Assembly: GCF_900499075.1 (NCBI RefSeq)
Contig: NZ_UIHC01000003.1
Location: 114,513 to 178,512, forward strand
From: Roseinatronobacter ekhonensis
GTDB lineage: Bacteria; Pseudomonadota; Alphaproteobacteria; Rhodobacterales; Rhodobacteraceae
DNA length: 64,000 nt
Direction: 5' to 3'
Both the position numbers and the translations under genes were made by a program. Below the pieces are notes generated by a model. That model worked only from the letters and a program-made list of their open reading frames with translations. It had not been told where the DNA came from and did no database searches. Below are positions 43,053 through 51,677 of the stretch, in pieces (the stretch's first letter is position 1; every line of letters begins with the position of its first letter).

Positions 43053-43793
43053 CTAATCGCGTACGAAATGGCGCACGAAATTCGCCAACACCCGGCCTGA
43101 CGCTTCCGTCTGCACGCCGTCACAGGCCGCGATCAGGCTGTCGGCTTGGGTCGGGTCGAAATAGCCCTTGTCCTTGTAGACGCGAATGCGCAGGGCGAAA
43201 TTTGCACCATCGGCTTCGGGGTGGAACTGCGTGGCATAGATTCGGTCGCCATATCGCAGCATTTGGATGGGGCAGCGCGCCCCGTGCAGCAGGTGCACCG
43301 CACCCGCTGGCAAAGCGTCCATCGCCTCTTTATGGCCGACAAGCGCGGTCATTTGCTCCGGCACGCCCTCTAGCAAGGGGTCGCCCGCACTCTCGGGACG
43401 GCGCGTGCAGATGATCGGGCCGACAGGTTCGGAATGATGCTCTTGCGACACCGGCGCGCCCAGATACCGGCCCAGAATGCCAATGCCGTAGCAGCACCCC
43501 AGAAATGGCGTCCGGCTGTCGGCAATGCGCGGCATAAGACCAAGGATCTGCGCCTCTATCCGCGCCTCCATCGGGGTTTTGCGGTCGGGCGGGTCGCTGA
43601 CACAGCCGGGGCCACCGCCAACGATCACGCCACTATAAGCCGCAAGGTCCAGATCTTCGGGCAGCGTCTCGCGCTCCAGCCGGATGCGGCGCACATCGCC
43701 TGCGGTCAGACGGGCACGCCGCAAAATGGCGGCGAACTCATCATCCGCAACATCAGCTTCGGGCCGTAACTGAATGATAATGAACGGTTTCAT
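43053..43793 (-). CDS. Class I glutamine amidotransferase-like protein
   Basis: The 246-residue protein has the nucleophile elbow GCCYGIG (probable Cys101), the oxyanion strand IVGGGPGCVSDPPD and the catalytic His in QFHPEADGANFALRIR. It resembles the free GATase domain of GuaA but has no synthetase partner, so the acceptor is unknown. Similar orphan proteins act on gamma-glutamyl compounds such as glutamine-linked polyamines. It is coded downstream of trkH with a nine-base gap and probably shares its transcript. Confidence 0.82.
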   Translation of the reverse strand: MKPFIIIQLRPEADVADDEFAAILRRARLTAGDVRRIRLERETLPEDLDLAAYSGVIVGGGPGCVSDPPDRKTPMEARIEAQILGLMPRIADSRTPFLGCCYGIGILGRYLGAPVSQEHHSEPVGPIICTRRPESAGDPLLEGVPEQMTALVGHKEAMDALPAGAVHLLHGARCPIQMLRYGDRIYATQFHPEADGANFALRIRVYKDKGYFDPTQADSLIAACDGVQTEASGRVLANFVRHFVRD

Positions 43794-43802
43794 TCAGGCG
43801 GC

Positions 43803-45251
43803 CTATCCTCTCCAGAAGCGGGGCATCAACAAGACAAGAACGGCCAGCAGTTCCAGACGCCCCAGATACATGCCAAGGATCATCAGCCATTTGGCCGCAG
43901 TGGAAAACTGGTCAACCGCGCCCGTTGGCCCCACCTCTGGCCCATAAGCCGGTCCGACATTGCAAATCGCGGTCCAGGCGGCGGTCAGCGCCGTGCGCGT
44001 GTCCAACCCGGACAATGCCAAAGCAGCCGAAAGCAGCACAAAGGCCAATGCAAAGGCTGTGAACATTACGATCACGGAAGAGACAACATCCTCTTCCAGC
44101 CGTTTGCCGCCCAAGCGCAGCGCGATCACCTGATGCGGGCTTCCAAGTTGGCGCATCCGCAGCTTGATCGCTTCGAAAAGAACCAGAAAGCGGAACACCT
44201 TGATCGAACAACCGGTTGATGCCGTGCAGGCCCCGATGAAACCGACCAGCATGACCACCATCAATGGGAAATCACCCCAACCGGCCACATCCTCGCTGCC
44301 ATAGCCGGTGCCGGTGAACAACGTGATCACATTGAACAGGGTGCCGCGCAACACATCCAAGAACGCGCCCTCGCCCGTGGCCATGCGGTACAGGATGACC
44401 ACGGCCACCGCGTAGCCGATCCAGCGCAGGAACGCGCGCACCTGAACATCGCGCCACAAGGCCCAAGGATCGCCCCCCAGAAGCTGGATGTAGCGAATGA
44501 AGGGCAAACCGGCGAGCACCATGAAAAGCGCGCCGACATATTCCAGCGGCCCCTGAAATGCCGAAAAGGACTGGTCGGTGGTCGAAAACCCGCCCGTCGC
44601 AATCGTGGTCATGCCGTGGTTGAGCGCGTCAAAACCGCTCATGCCAAAGCCCATATACGCAATCACGGCAAAGAGCGTGAGCGAGATGTAGATCTGAAGC
44701 AGCCCGAGCGAGATATCATAGACCCGCGGCATCACCTTGCCGAGCGTGTCGAACCCTTCGGACTGGAAGTGCTGCATACCGCCGACGCGCAGCACCGGCA
44801 GAAAGACCAGCGCCACCACGACAATACCCAGCCCGCCCAGCCATTGCAGCATGGACCGCCACAGCAGAACCCCGCGCGGCATGTCATCCAGCCCCACGAA
44901 CACCGTGGTGCCGGTCGTGGTCATGCCCGACAGCGCCTCGAAATAAGCATCGGTCCAGCCGACATTGGGCGCGCCGAACATGAATGGCATGGCCGCGAAA
45001 CCGGGCAGGACCAGCCACAGACTGGTCGCCATCAGAAAGGACTGCCGACGGCCCAACCCCTGCCCCAGCGCGTTGCGGGTCGCCCCGGCCAGAACCGCGC
45101 CGACAAGGCAGGTCAGAAAGCTCCCTTCGGCAAATGCACGCCAGTTGGGATTGCCCGCGCTCAGATCCAGCGCCATGGGCAACAACATCAGCGCGCCCAC
45201 TGTCAGGGTGAGCACGCCGATCAGGTATATGACAGGGCGCAGGTCCAACAT
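43803..45251 (-). CDS. TrkH family potassium uptake permease
   Basis: The 482-residue inner-membrane protein has the four pore repeats of TrkH/KtrB, each with a selectivity-filter-like stretch. Examples are SGMTTTGTTVFVGLDDM, NHGMTTIATGGFSTTDQSF and FTGTGYGSEDVAGWG. It imports potassium, driven by the proton or sodium gradient, and needs a cytosolic TrkA subunit, which is not in the window. It is transcribed with the amidotransferase gene downstream. Confidence 0.92.
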   Translation of the reverse strand: MLDLRPVIYLIGVLTLTVGALMLLPMALDLSAGNPNWRAFAEGSFLTCLVGAVLAGATRNALGQGLGRRQSFLMATSLWLVLPGFAAMPFMFGAPNVGWTDAYFEALSGMTTTGTTVFVGLDDMPRGVLLWRSMLQWLGGLGIVVVALVFLPVLRVGGMQHFQSEGFDTLGKVMPRVYDISLGLLQIYISLTLFAVIAYMGFGMSGFDALNHGMTTIATGGFSTTDQSFSAFQGPLEYVGALFMVLAGLPFIRYIQLLGGDPWALWRDVQVRAFLRWIGYAVAVVILYRMATGEGAFLDVLRGTLFNVITLFTGTGYGSEDVAGWGDFPLMVVMLVGFIGACTASTGCSIKVFRFLVLFEAIKLRMRQLGSPHQVIALRLGGKRLEEDVVSSVIVMFTAFALAFVLLSAALALSGLDTRTALTAAWTAICNVGPAYGPEVGPTGAVDQFSTAAKWLMILGMYLGRLELLAVLVLLMPRFWRG

Positions 45252-45331
45252 AGCGCGCAGCCTTTGTCGCTGCGCGCCCGGCTGTCAAGCGCGCAATCGC
45301 CGCCGCGACCTAGCCGCAGTTTTTGTCGTGC

Positions 45332-46423
45332 TTAGCCAACATGAAACAGGCTCGCGAACAAGCGCGGGTCCAAGCTTTCGGACTCGAACGTGTCACCATG
45401 CGTCAGGACGCTGACGGCATCGTGACTGTGCAGGCTTTCCTGATGGCTGGCAACCACCCGAAAATCGCCGATGCGCGCATCGCCGTCGAGTTGCTCGCAA
45501 AAGCTGCGCGCGGCATCTTCCACGAAAATCGGGTTGGCCGCGTTCAACTCGGCAAAGGCCTGTTCGTCCTCGCGCTTGACCATGACCTGTGTTTCGGTGG
45601 GCACGGCGGCACGGCACAGGTCAATCAAATCCTCGAACCAAAGCTTGTTGCCGGGCAAAACCTGCACAGACACCCGCGCGACGGAACGCTGGGAATGCGG
45701 CGTCGCCAACTGCCCGCGCGTGGCGCGGGCATGTTCGCTCAGTTCCAGCGAACACGGGCAGGTCGAGGAATACACATAATCCAGATGCATGAAGGTCTGG
45801 CGCACGCCCGCGCGGTCCACTACTTCCATGGCGATATCGTAATACTGGTAGCCGTGCAGGCCAGAACGCAGGCTTTCCACCTTCACCGGAAAGCTGAACC
45901 GCATCATGATGCGGGCGTCGAAACTCTCCAGATCGGCCTTGTAATCCTCCAGTGCGGCGCGCACCACATCCGCGCTGAACGTGCGCTCTGCGTGGCCATA
46001 GAAGCTGCGCATGATGCGCGACATGTTGATGCCCTTCTTCTCGGCCTCCAGGCTGACGGACCCGGTGACAGAGGTTTCCAGCGTCAGATCACCATTGTCG
46101 CGGGTGTGATACCGGATGGGCAGCCGGAAATTCGAAATGCCAACATGCTGGATCGGGGCTTTTGCGCCCACGATCAGGCTGGCAGGGCCGTTCTGAAGGT
46201 CGGGCAGACCCGCTTTATACGCGGCATCCGCGCGAAACCCTTCTGGGTAATCGCGGTTCAGGTCGGGATAGCTGGTGGCGGGCAACAGGCTGGTTGCCGC
46301 CGCCTCGACCCGCGCGCGCGCATCGCCGGAAGCACCATCGGCAAAGCGGCGCAGGGTTTCCAGCGCGGCTTCGGCCTCTGCTTCCGATGGGGTCTGTTCT
46401 AGGCCTGGGACATGCACGTTCAT
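45332..46423 (-). CDS. folE2: GTP cyclohydrolase I type FolE2
   Basis: The 363-residue enzyme opens the GTP imidazole ring for folate and related pterin synthesis. It belongs to the FolE2 family, with its conserved EHARATRGQLATPHSQRS and STCPCSLELSEH (cysteine-rich zinc or metal site at about residues 225-240). ATG at 46423 gives MNVHVPGLEQTP as the start; the frame beyond (to 46492) has no signal. It is monocistronic between trkH and metZ. FolE2 is often used when zinc is scarce, but I see no clear Zur box. Confidence 0.9.
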   Translation of the reverse strand: MNVHVPGLEQTPSEAEAEAALETLRRFADGASGDARARVEAAATSLLPATSYPDLNRDYPEGFRADAAYKAGLPDLQNGPASLIVGAKAPIQHVGISNFRLPIRYHTRDNGDLTLETSVTGSVSLEAEKKGINMSRIMRSFYGHAERTFSADVVRAALEDYKADLESFDARIMMRFSFPVKVESLRSGLHGYQYYDIAMEVVDRAGVRQTFMHLDYVYSSTCPCSLELSEHARATRGQLATPHSQRSVARVSVQVLPGNKLWFEDLIDLCRAAVPTETQVMVKREDEQAFAELNAANPIFVEDAARSFCEQLDGDARIGDFRVVASHQESLHSHDAVSVLTHGDTFESESLDPRLFASLFHVG

Positions 46424-46525
46424 CTTGGATCGTCCTTCCTGTCTGTCGGACCTAAAGGTAAGCGCCCAATCGTGCTTTTCCACTTTTTTCATGGCCGAGG
46501 CGCCCCTTTTCGCGACACCTTTCGC

Positions 46526-47707
46526 CTAGATCGCGCCAAGCGCGGCGCGTAGGTCCGCAATCAGGTCGGTTGCATCTTCCAGGCCGACGGATAGCCGGAT
46601 CAGGCCGGGGGTTATCCCCAATAGTGCCTTCTGGTCGTCGGGAAGGCGCTGGTGCGTGGTGGTCGCCGGATGCGTCGCGATCGAACGCGCATCGCCAAGA
46701 TTGTTGGATATCACGATAATATTCAGGGCATTCAGCAGCTTGAACGCCGCATCTTGTCCGCCTGCCACGTCCAGCGCCAGCACCGTGCCAAAACCGGACA
46801 TCTGGTCGACGGCAATCGCGTGTTGCGGGTGATCGGGCAGCCCGGGATAGATTACCCGCGCCAACCGCGTATCATCCTGCAACGCTTCGGCAATGGCTTG
46901 GGCATTGGCGGCTTGCGCGCGCACGCGCAGGTCCAGCGTTGCCATTCCGTTCAGCATCACCCACGCGTTGAACGGCGAAAGCGCGCCGCCGGTGTGCTTC
47001 ATATAGGGCTCGACCGTGCCGCGAATAAACTCGCGGGTTCCGCAGATCACGCCACCCAGCGCACGCCCCTGCCCGTCGATATGCTTGGTGGCGGAATAGA
47101 TCACCACATCGGCCCCCATCTCTACGGCGCGGCTGAAAACGGGGGTGGCAAACACATTGTCCACCACCACCGTCGCGCCCACGGCATGGGCAATCTGCGC
47201 CACGCCGCGCAGGTCGATAACCTCTAGCGTGGGGTTGGACATGCTTTCCAGAAACACAGCCTTTGTGTCGGGCCGGACTGCGGCGCGCCACGCGTCCAGA
47301 TCGGTGCCGTCGATAAAGGAAATCTCGACCCCGTAGCGGGCCAGAACGTTTTCCAGAATATACAGGCACGACCCGAACAGCGCCCGTGCCGCGACCACAT
47401 GGTCGCCCGCGCGCAGCATTGCCATCAGCGCACCGGACACGGCGGCCATGCCAGAGGCGGTGGCGAACGCGTCTTCGCAGCCCTCTATGGCGGCAATGCG
47501 GTCTTCGAACGCGGCCACGGTCGGGTTGCCGTAGCGCGCATAAATGAACTCGTCCGGCCCTGCGCCCAGAAACCGCGCTTCGGCGGCTTCGGCTGTCGGG
47601 TAGACGAAGCCTTGTGTCATATAGATAGCCTCGGCCACCTCGCCATATTGGCTGCGGCGCGCGCCCTGATGCACGAGCTTCGTGCGTGTGTTCCAGTCTT
47701 GGCTCAT
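46526..47707 (-). CDS. metZ: O-succinylhomoserine sulfhydrylase
   Basis: This 393-residue PLP enzyme of the Cys/Met metabolism family makes homocysteine from O-succinylhomoserine and sulfide. It shows the PLP-lysine motif YSATKHIDGQGRALGG, the phosphate-binding ARYGNPTVAAFE, and the Tyr and Arg contacts (ATASGMAAVSGALMAML). ATG at 47707 gives MSQDWNTRTKLVHQG and has GGGGA upstream. A SAM-II riboswitch plus an intrinsic terminator precede it, so expression should fall when S-adenosylmethionine is high. Confidence 0.92.
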   Translation of the reverse strand: MSQDWNTRTKLVHQGARRSQYGEVAEAIYMTQGFVYPTAEAAEARFLGAGPDEFIYARYGNPTVAAFEDRIAAIEGCEDAFATASGMAAVSGALMAMLRAGDHVVAARALFGSCLYILENVLARYGVEISFIDGTDLDAWRAAVRPDTKAVFLESMSNPTLEVIDLRGVAQIAHAVGATVVVDNVFATPVFSRAVEMGADVVIYSATKHIDGQGRALGGVICGTREFIRGTVEPYMKHTGGALSPFNAWVMLNGMATLDLRVRAQAANAQAIAEALQDDTRLARVIYPGLPDHPQHAIAVDQMSGFGTVLALDVAGGQDAAFKLLNALNIIVISNNLGDARSIATHPATTTHQRLPDDQKALLGITPGLIRLSVGLEDATDLIADLRAALGAI

Positions 47708-47736
47708 GTCATTCCCCATCGGCCCTGCGGCCACGC

Positions 47737-47767
47737 AAAAACCCCCGAACCTGAAGCAGGTCGGGGG
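47737..47767 (-). terminator. Intrinsic terminator between SAM-II riboswitch and metZ
   Basis: On the minus strand CCCCCG then ACCTG pairs with CAGGT(T) then CGGGGG (plus-strand 47742-47753 and 47757-47767), and TTTTT follows opposite 47737-47741. Its position between the aptamer and the metZ ribosome binding site fits control by early termination. Confidence 0.85.
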
Positions 47768-47777
47768 CTGGCCCAGA

Positions 47778-47831
47778 CCTCTTTAGCGGTGTGATTAACG
47801 TGGCCCGCAATCGGGTGACAAATCGCCACGG
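47778..47831 (-). promoter_or_regulatory. SAM-II riboswitch
   Basis: Read on the minus strand, the P1 helix is GTGGC (47825-47829) with GCCAC (47800-47804). The loop has the conserved CCGATTGC, and the 3' part has ACGTTAA then GCTAAAGAGG. These conserved elements are those of the SAM-II (metA/metZ) aptamer of alphaproteobacteria, an H-type pseudoknot that binds S-adenosylmethionine. It lies 70 bases before metZ. Confidence 0.92.
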
Positions 47832-48017
47832 TGCCGCAACTACGCGTCACACGGGGTGCATACCGCCAAGCGGCAGGCGCGTCAATCGCCGGTGCGGGGT
47901 TGGGTCAGGCCGGAAAACTCGGGAACATGGCCGTTGATGCGGCACGGGATGCCGATGGGGCATGTCGCGGAACAGGGGTGTAGACAGGGCGGGGACTGTC
48001 CCCCGCCCTGTATTCGA
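47832..48017 (-). other. Non-coding region between metZ regulatory unit and the ABC binding-protein gene
   Basis: The 186 bases hold the metZ promoter and the 3' end of the pyrimidine operon. One hairpin is visible: ACAGGGCGGGG (47984-47994) with CCCCGCCCTGT (48001-48011). It has no T tract and lies just after the binding-protein stop, so it may be a weak terminator for that operon. A 38-codon minus-strand frame is not supported. Confidence 0.5.
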
Positions 48018-49004
48018 TCAGTTCAGTGCCGCGTCGGTGATGGCATGGGTCCATGCACCTTCGGGCTGCTCGGTGATGACGGGGTCGGAGCCGCCTGCCA
48101 GAAGCGACGCCACCGTCCGCTCGTAATCCGCGACGTCAAGCGACCCGTTGGACCCTGCGGTCAGCTTGGCAACCTCACCCATCATGCGGATTTGATGCTG
48201 CTCGGTCTGCGCGCCGGTCTGGTCGTATTCCAACACGATCATCGCGGCATCTTCGGGGTTCTCCTCGGCCCATTTCCAGCCGCGCATGGACGCGCGCACA
48301 AAACGCTCCATCCGGTCAACAAAGGCCGGATCGGCAAGGTTCTCTTCCAGCACATACAGACCGTCTTCCAGTGTCGCGACGCCCTGATCCTCATACTTGA
48401 ACAAGACCAGATCGTCGGGGGTCAGGCCCGCGTCGATGACCTGCCAGTATTCATTATAGGTCATGGTCGAAATGCAGGCCGCCTGCCCGTTCAGCAACGG
48501 GTCCACGTTGAAGCCCTGTCGCAGAACCTCGACCCCGGACTCGCCGCCATCGGTCGACAGGCCAAGCTGGCTCATCCAGCTCAGGAACGGGAATTCGTTG
48601 CCGAAGAACCAAACGCCAAGCGTGTTGCCCGCGAAATCGTCAATGGTTTCGATCCCGGCATCCTTGCGGCAGGTCAGCATCATGCCCGACGACTTGAACG
48701 GCTGGGCGATATTGACCATCGGAAGCCCCTTTTCCCGCGCAGCCAGCGCGGCGGGCATCCATTCGACGGTCACATCCGCGCCGCCCCCGGCCAGAACCTG
48801 CGTCGGTGCGATATCAGGACCGCCGGGCAGGATGGTGACGTTCAGGTCTTCTTCCTCGTAGAACCCGTTCTCGAGCGCGACATAGTAGCCCGCGAACTGG
48901 GCCTGCGTGACCCATTTGAGTTGAAGCGAGACATCATCGGCGGCCAGCGCCGTTCCCGCGACAAGCGACAGTGCCGCTCCGGTCAGTGTTGTTTTCAGTT
49001 TCAT
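48018..49004 (-). CDS. NMT1/THI5-type ABC transporter substrate-binding protein
   Basis: The 328-residue protein has a signal peptide (LTGAALSLVAGTALAADD) and the NMT1/SsuA fold: WVTQAQFAGYYVALENGFY, then GGPDIAPTQVLAGGGADV and the pocket segment PFLSWMSQLGL. Family members bind thiamine pyrimidines, hydroxymethylpyrimidine or related ring compounds. Its operon with pyrimidine-degrading enzymes suggests that it binds a pyrimidine base or an intermediate such as dihydrouracil or hydantoin. It is the last gene of the operon, 26 bases after the permease. Confidence 0.85.
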   Translation of the reverse strand: MKLKTTLTGAALSLVAGTALAADDVSLQLKWVTQAQFAGYYVALENGFYEEEDLNVTILPGGPDIAPTQVLAGGGADVTVEWMPAALAAREKGLPMVNIAQPFKSSGMMLTCRKDAGIETIDDFAGNTLGVWFFGNEFPFLSWMSQLGLSTDGGESGVEVLRQGFNVDPLLNGQAACISTMTYNEYWQVIDAGLTPDDLVLFKYEDQGVATLEDGLYVLEENLADPAFVDRMERFVRASMRGWKWAEENPEDAAMIVLEYDQTGAQTEQHQIRMMGEVAKLTAGSNGSLDVADYERTVASLLAGGSDPVITEQPEGAWTHAITDAALN

Positions 49005-49030
49005 GGTCTTCCCCCTTGCTGGTTATGGTT

Positions 49031-49876
49031 TTAGTTGCGATGCGATGGGTGCCAGAATGTCACCCGGCGTTCGATCCACGCCATGACGCCATAAGCACTT
49101 GTGCCCACCATTGCTGCGACGGCAATTTCAGCCCAAACGAGATCAATCGACAAGCTGCCGACGGCGGTCGAGATACGAAAACCCATACCGCGGGTCGGAG
49201 AGCCGAAATATTCAGCAACTATAGCGCCGATCAGGGCCAATGTCGTGGCAATCTTCAATCCGTTGAAGATGAACGGCATGGCGGCAGGCAAGCGCAGCTT
49301 GAACAGCGTCTGGGTATAGCTGGCCGCGTAGGTGCGCATCAGGTCGCGTTGCATCGCCTCGCTGCTCTTCAGGCCCTGCACCGTGTTTACCAGAATCGGG
49401 AAAAAGACCATCACGACCACAACCGCCGCCTTCGATTGCCAGTCGAACCCGAACCAGTTGACCATGATCGGGGCAACACCCACGATGGGCAGGGCGGCAA
49501 GGAAATTGCCGATGGGCAGCAGGCCCCGTGTCAGAAACGCCGAGCGGTCGATGGCGATGGCGCATAAAAACGCCGCCACCGCCCCGATGGCAAAGCCGCG
49601 GAACGCGCCCTTCACCACGGTTTGTACGAAATCGGTCCAGAGTATGTCGAGAGAGGTCGCAAACGTCTGCGCCACAAGACTGGGTGGCGGCAGGATCACC
49701 TGACTGACATCCAGACCCTGTACGATGCCTTCCCACAAAACCAGCAAGGTCACGCCGAACAGAACCGGCACGATAATCCGCACGGCACGCGTGTCCCGCC
49801 AGCGCGAATTGGCCAGCCAGATGTTGCAGCCCCAAGCCGCGATCCAGAACACCAAGGCAAGGACAAGGGCCGTCAT
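49031..49876 (-). CDS. ABC transporter permease, NMT1-type system (first)
   Basis: The 281-residue inner-membrane protein has six hydrophobic segments and the EAA-type loop FNGLKIATTLALIGAIVAEYFGS near residues 180-205 (key residues given). It forms the channel with the other permease. Its start overlaps the stop of the other permease gene by four bases, ATGA, so they are translationally coupled. The pair supports a heterodimer of related but not identical subunits. The substrate is inferred from the operon. Confidence 0.88.
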   Translation of the reverse strand: MTALVLALVFWIAAWGCNIWLANSRWRDTRAVRIIVPVLFGVTLLVLWEGIVQGLDVSQVILPPPSLVAQTFATSLDILWTDFVQTVVKGAFRGFAIGAVAAFLCAIAIDRSAFLTRGLLPIGNFLAALPIVGVAPIMVNWFGFDWQSKAAVVVVMVFFPILVNTVQGLKSSEAMQRDLMRTYAASYTQTLFKLRLPAAMPFIFNGLKIATTLALIGAIVAEYFGSPTRGMGFRISTAVGSLSIDLVWAEIAVAAMVGTSAYGVMAWIERRVTFWHPSHRN

Positions 49877-50805
49877 GCGCGCGCTCCCATCCGTCCCAGC
49901 GCCAAGCGTTGCACCAGATCAAGCAGCGTCACCAGAAGGCCCGCAAGGATGGCAGCGGCGAACAGGGCTGACCAGATGGCCAGCGGCGTGCCGAACTGAT
50001 CGCCGATCAGGATGCGCGCGCCCAAGCCGGAAATGGCCCCTGTCGGCAACTCTCCGACGATTGTGCCGACCAGCGCCGCCGCAACCCCGACCTTGAGCGA
50101 CGTGAACAGAAATGGCAAAGACGCCGGCAGGCGCAGTTTGAAAAAGCTCTGCCAGCCATTGGCGTCATAGGTTTTCAGAAGGTCTAGCTGGCTGGTTTCG
50201 GGCGCCCGTAGCCCTTTGACCATGCCGACCAGAACCGGAAAGAAACACAGATAGGCCGAGATGATCGCTTTCGGCAGCCCCCGTCCCTCGACCCCCAGTT
50301 GCGATGATACAACGATGATCATGGGGGCCAAGGCGACGATGGGAATGGTCTGGCTGATGATCGCCCAAGGCATCAGGCTCATATCCGCGACCCGGCTGTA
50401 GACAATTGCGACCGCCCCAAGAATGCCGACCGCCGTGCCCAGCGCAAACCCCCACAGCGTGGAGTGCAGCGTGATCCATGCGTGATAGATAAGCGAACGC
50501 TTGGACCAAGCGCGGCCATTAAGCGCCATCTCGCCGGTGGTTTTCCACAACTCCTGCCCGACCTGCGCAGGCGTCGGCAGACGCGGGCGGTCAAGCTGGT
50601 AGCCTGCGCGGACATGGTCGCGATTATCCGCCATCAAACGCCATGCGGGCACCGCACGCCGCTCGACCGACCCTTCGGGCACGATGTCAGCCCCTGCCCG
50701 TTCGGCCTGATCCAGCGCCACGCGGATATTCATGGGCGCGACCGACAGATACCAGAGCACCAGAATGCCGCCCAGCACCGTCAGGATCGGCAACAGGTTA
50801 CGCAT
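49873..50805 (-). CDS. ABC transporter permease, NMT1-type system (second)
   Basis: This 310-residue protein has a long N-terminal part (SVAPMNIRVALDQAERAG) before six hydrophobic segments and the EAA loop LKVGVAAALVGTIVGELPTG (about residues 240-260). The N-terminal extension of about 80 residues is longer than usual. ATG at 50805 is used; the longer frame to 50862 runs into a palindromic repeat. A 95-base gap with two REP-like palindromes separates it from the ATPase gene upstream, although both run the same way. Confidence 0.86.
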   Translation of the reverse strand: MRNLLPILTVLGGILVLWYLSVAPMNIRVALDQAERAGADIVPEGSVERRAVPAWRLMADNRDHVRAGYQLDRPRLPTPAQVGQELWKTTGEMALNGRAWSKRSLIYHAWITLHSTLWGFALGTAVGILGAVAIVYSRVADMSLMPWAIISQTIPIVALAPMIIVVSSQLGVEGRGLPKAIISAYLCFFPVLVGMVKGLRAPETSQLDLLKTYDANGWQSFFKLRLPASLPFLFTSLKVGVAAALVGTIVGELPTGAISGLGARILIGDQFGTPLAIWSALFAAAILAGLLVTLLDLVQRLALGRMGARA

Positions 50806-50815
50806 GGGCGCCACC

Positions 50816-50886
50816 TGCCCCGGACGTGATCCGGGGCCTCGCGTGTCGAAGCTGGGCCGCAAGGCCCCGGCTCAAGGCCGGGGCGG
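50816..50886. repeat. REP-like palindromic doublet A
   Basis: Two palindromes lie head to head. CCCCGGA/TCCGGGG at 50818-50836 has the loop CGTGA, and CCCCGGC/GCCGGGG at 50865-50883 has the loop TCAAG. They are 28 bases apart, and doublet C (54391-54480) has the same arrangement. It lies between the ATPase and permease genes of one operon. Confidence 0.8.
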
Positions 50887-50900
50887 GAATCGCACAGGCC

Positions 50901-51677
50901 CTAGTCATAGCTATGCCCCGCGCGCAGCCCTTCGCGCACCCGGTGTGACAATGCCAGAAATTCCGGCGATTCGCGCAGATCCAGCGGGCGCTCGCGCGGA
51001 AGCGTGCTGTCGATCACATCGCTGATCCGCCCCGGTCGCGGGCTCATCACCACGATCTTGGTCGACAGGTAGACCGCTTCGGGGATGGAATGCGTGACAA
51101 ACGCCACGGTCTTGCCGGTCTTGGCCCAGAGCTTCAGAAGTTGCTCATTCAGGTGGTCGCGGACGATTTCGTCCAACGCGCCGAACGGTTCGTCCATCAA
51201 CAGGATATCCGCATCAAACGCCAGTGCGCGCGCGATAGAGGCCCGCTGCTGCATCCCCCCCGAAAGCTGCCACGGAAATTTCTTTTCGAACCCGTCAAGC
51301 TCGACCAGTTTCAGCACATGCTGCACGCGGTCGACCATGTCGGACTTCGCGTAGCCCATAATTTCCAGCGGCAGGCGGATATTGCCGCCGATCGTGCGCC
51401 AGGGATACAGCCCCGCGCTTTGGAACACATAGCCATAGGCGCGCTTCCGGCGGGCCTCATCCGGGGCCATGCCATTAACGCTCAGTGTGCCCGCGGTCGG
51501 TGTCTCCAACCCCGCGATGCACCGCAGGAAAGTCGTCTTGCCGCACCCCGACGGCCCGATGAAAGAGACGAAATCGCCCTTGTCGATTGTCAGGTCCACG
51601 TCTTTCAGCGCATGGACCGGGCCATCATTGGTCTGGAAGGTCAGCGACAGGTTCTCCGCTGAAATAACTGCACTCAT
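50901..51677 (-). CDS. ABC transporter ATP-binding protein, NMT1-type system
   Basis: The 258-residue ATPase has Walker A GPSGCGKTT (about residues 40-48), the signature LSGGMQQRASIARAL and Walker B LLMDEPFGALDE. It matches SsuB/TauB/ThiZ-type enzymes that energise NMT1-like importers. The start overlaps the DapA-like stop by four bases (ATGA). The cognate permeases and binding protein lie downstream, after a REP-like insertion. Confidence 0.92.
   Translation of the reverse strand: MSAVISAENLSLTFQTNDGPVHALKDVDLTIDKGDFVSFIGPSGCGKTTFLRCIAGLETPTAGTLSVNGMAPDEARRKRAYGYVFQSAGLYPWRTIGGNIRLPLEIMGYAKSDMVDRVQHVLKLVELDGFEKKFPWQLSGGMQQRASIARALAFDADILLMDEPFGALDEIVRDHLNEQLLKLWAKTGKTVAFVTHSIPEAVYLSTKIVVMSPRPGRISDVIDSTLPRERPLDLRESPEFLALSHRVREGLRAGHSYD

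Noticed and set aside
46424..46525. Zur box before folE2
   Set aside because: I looked for an AT-rich dyad typical of Zur sites in the 102-base gap and found none.
47840..47960. 38-codon minus-strand frame and a second frame ending FSGLTQPRTGD before metZ
   Set aside because: No usable start or ribosome binding site is seen in the second and no family in either; both lie in regulatory DNA.
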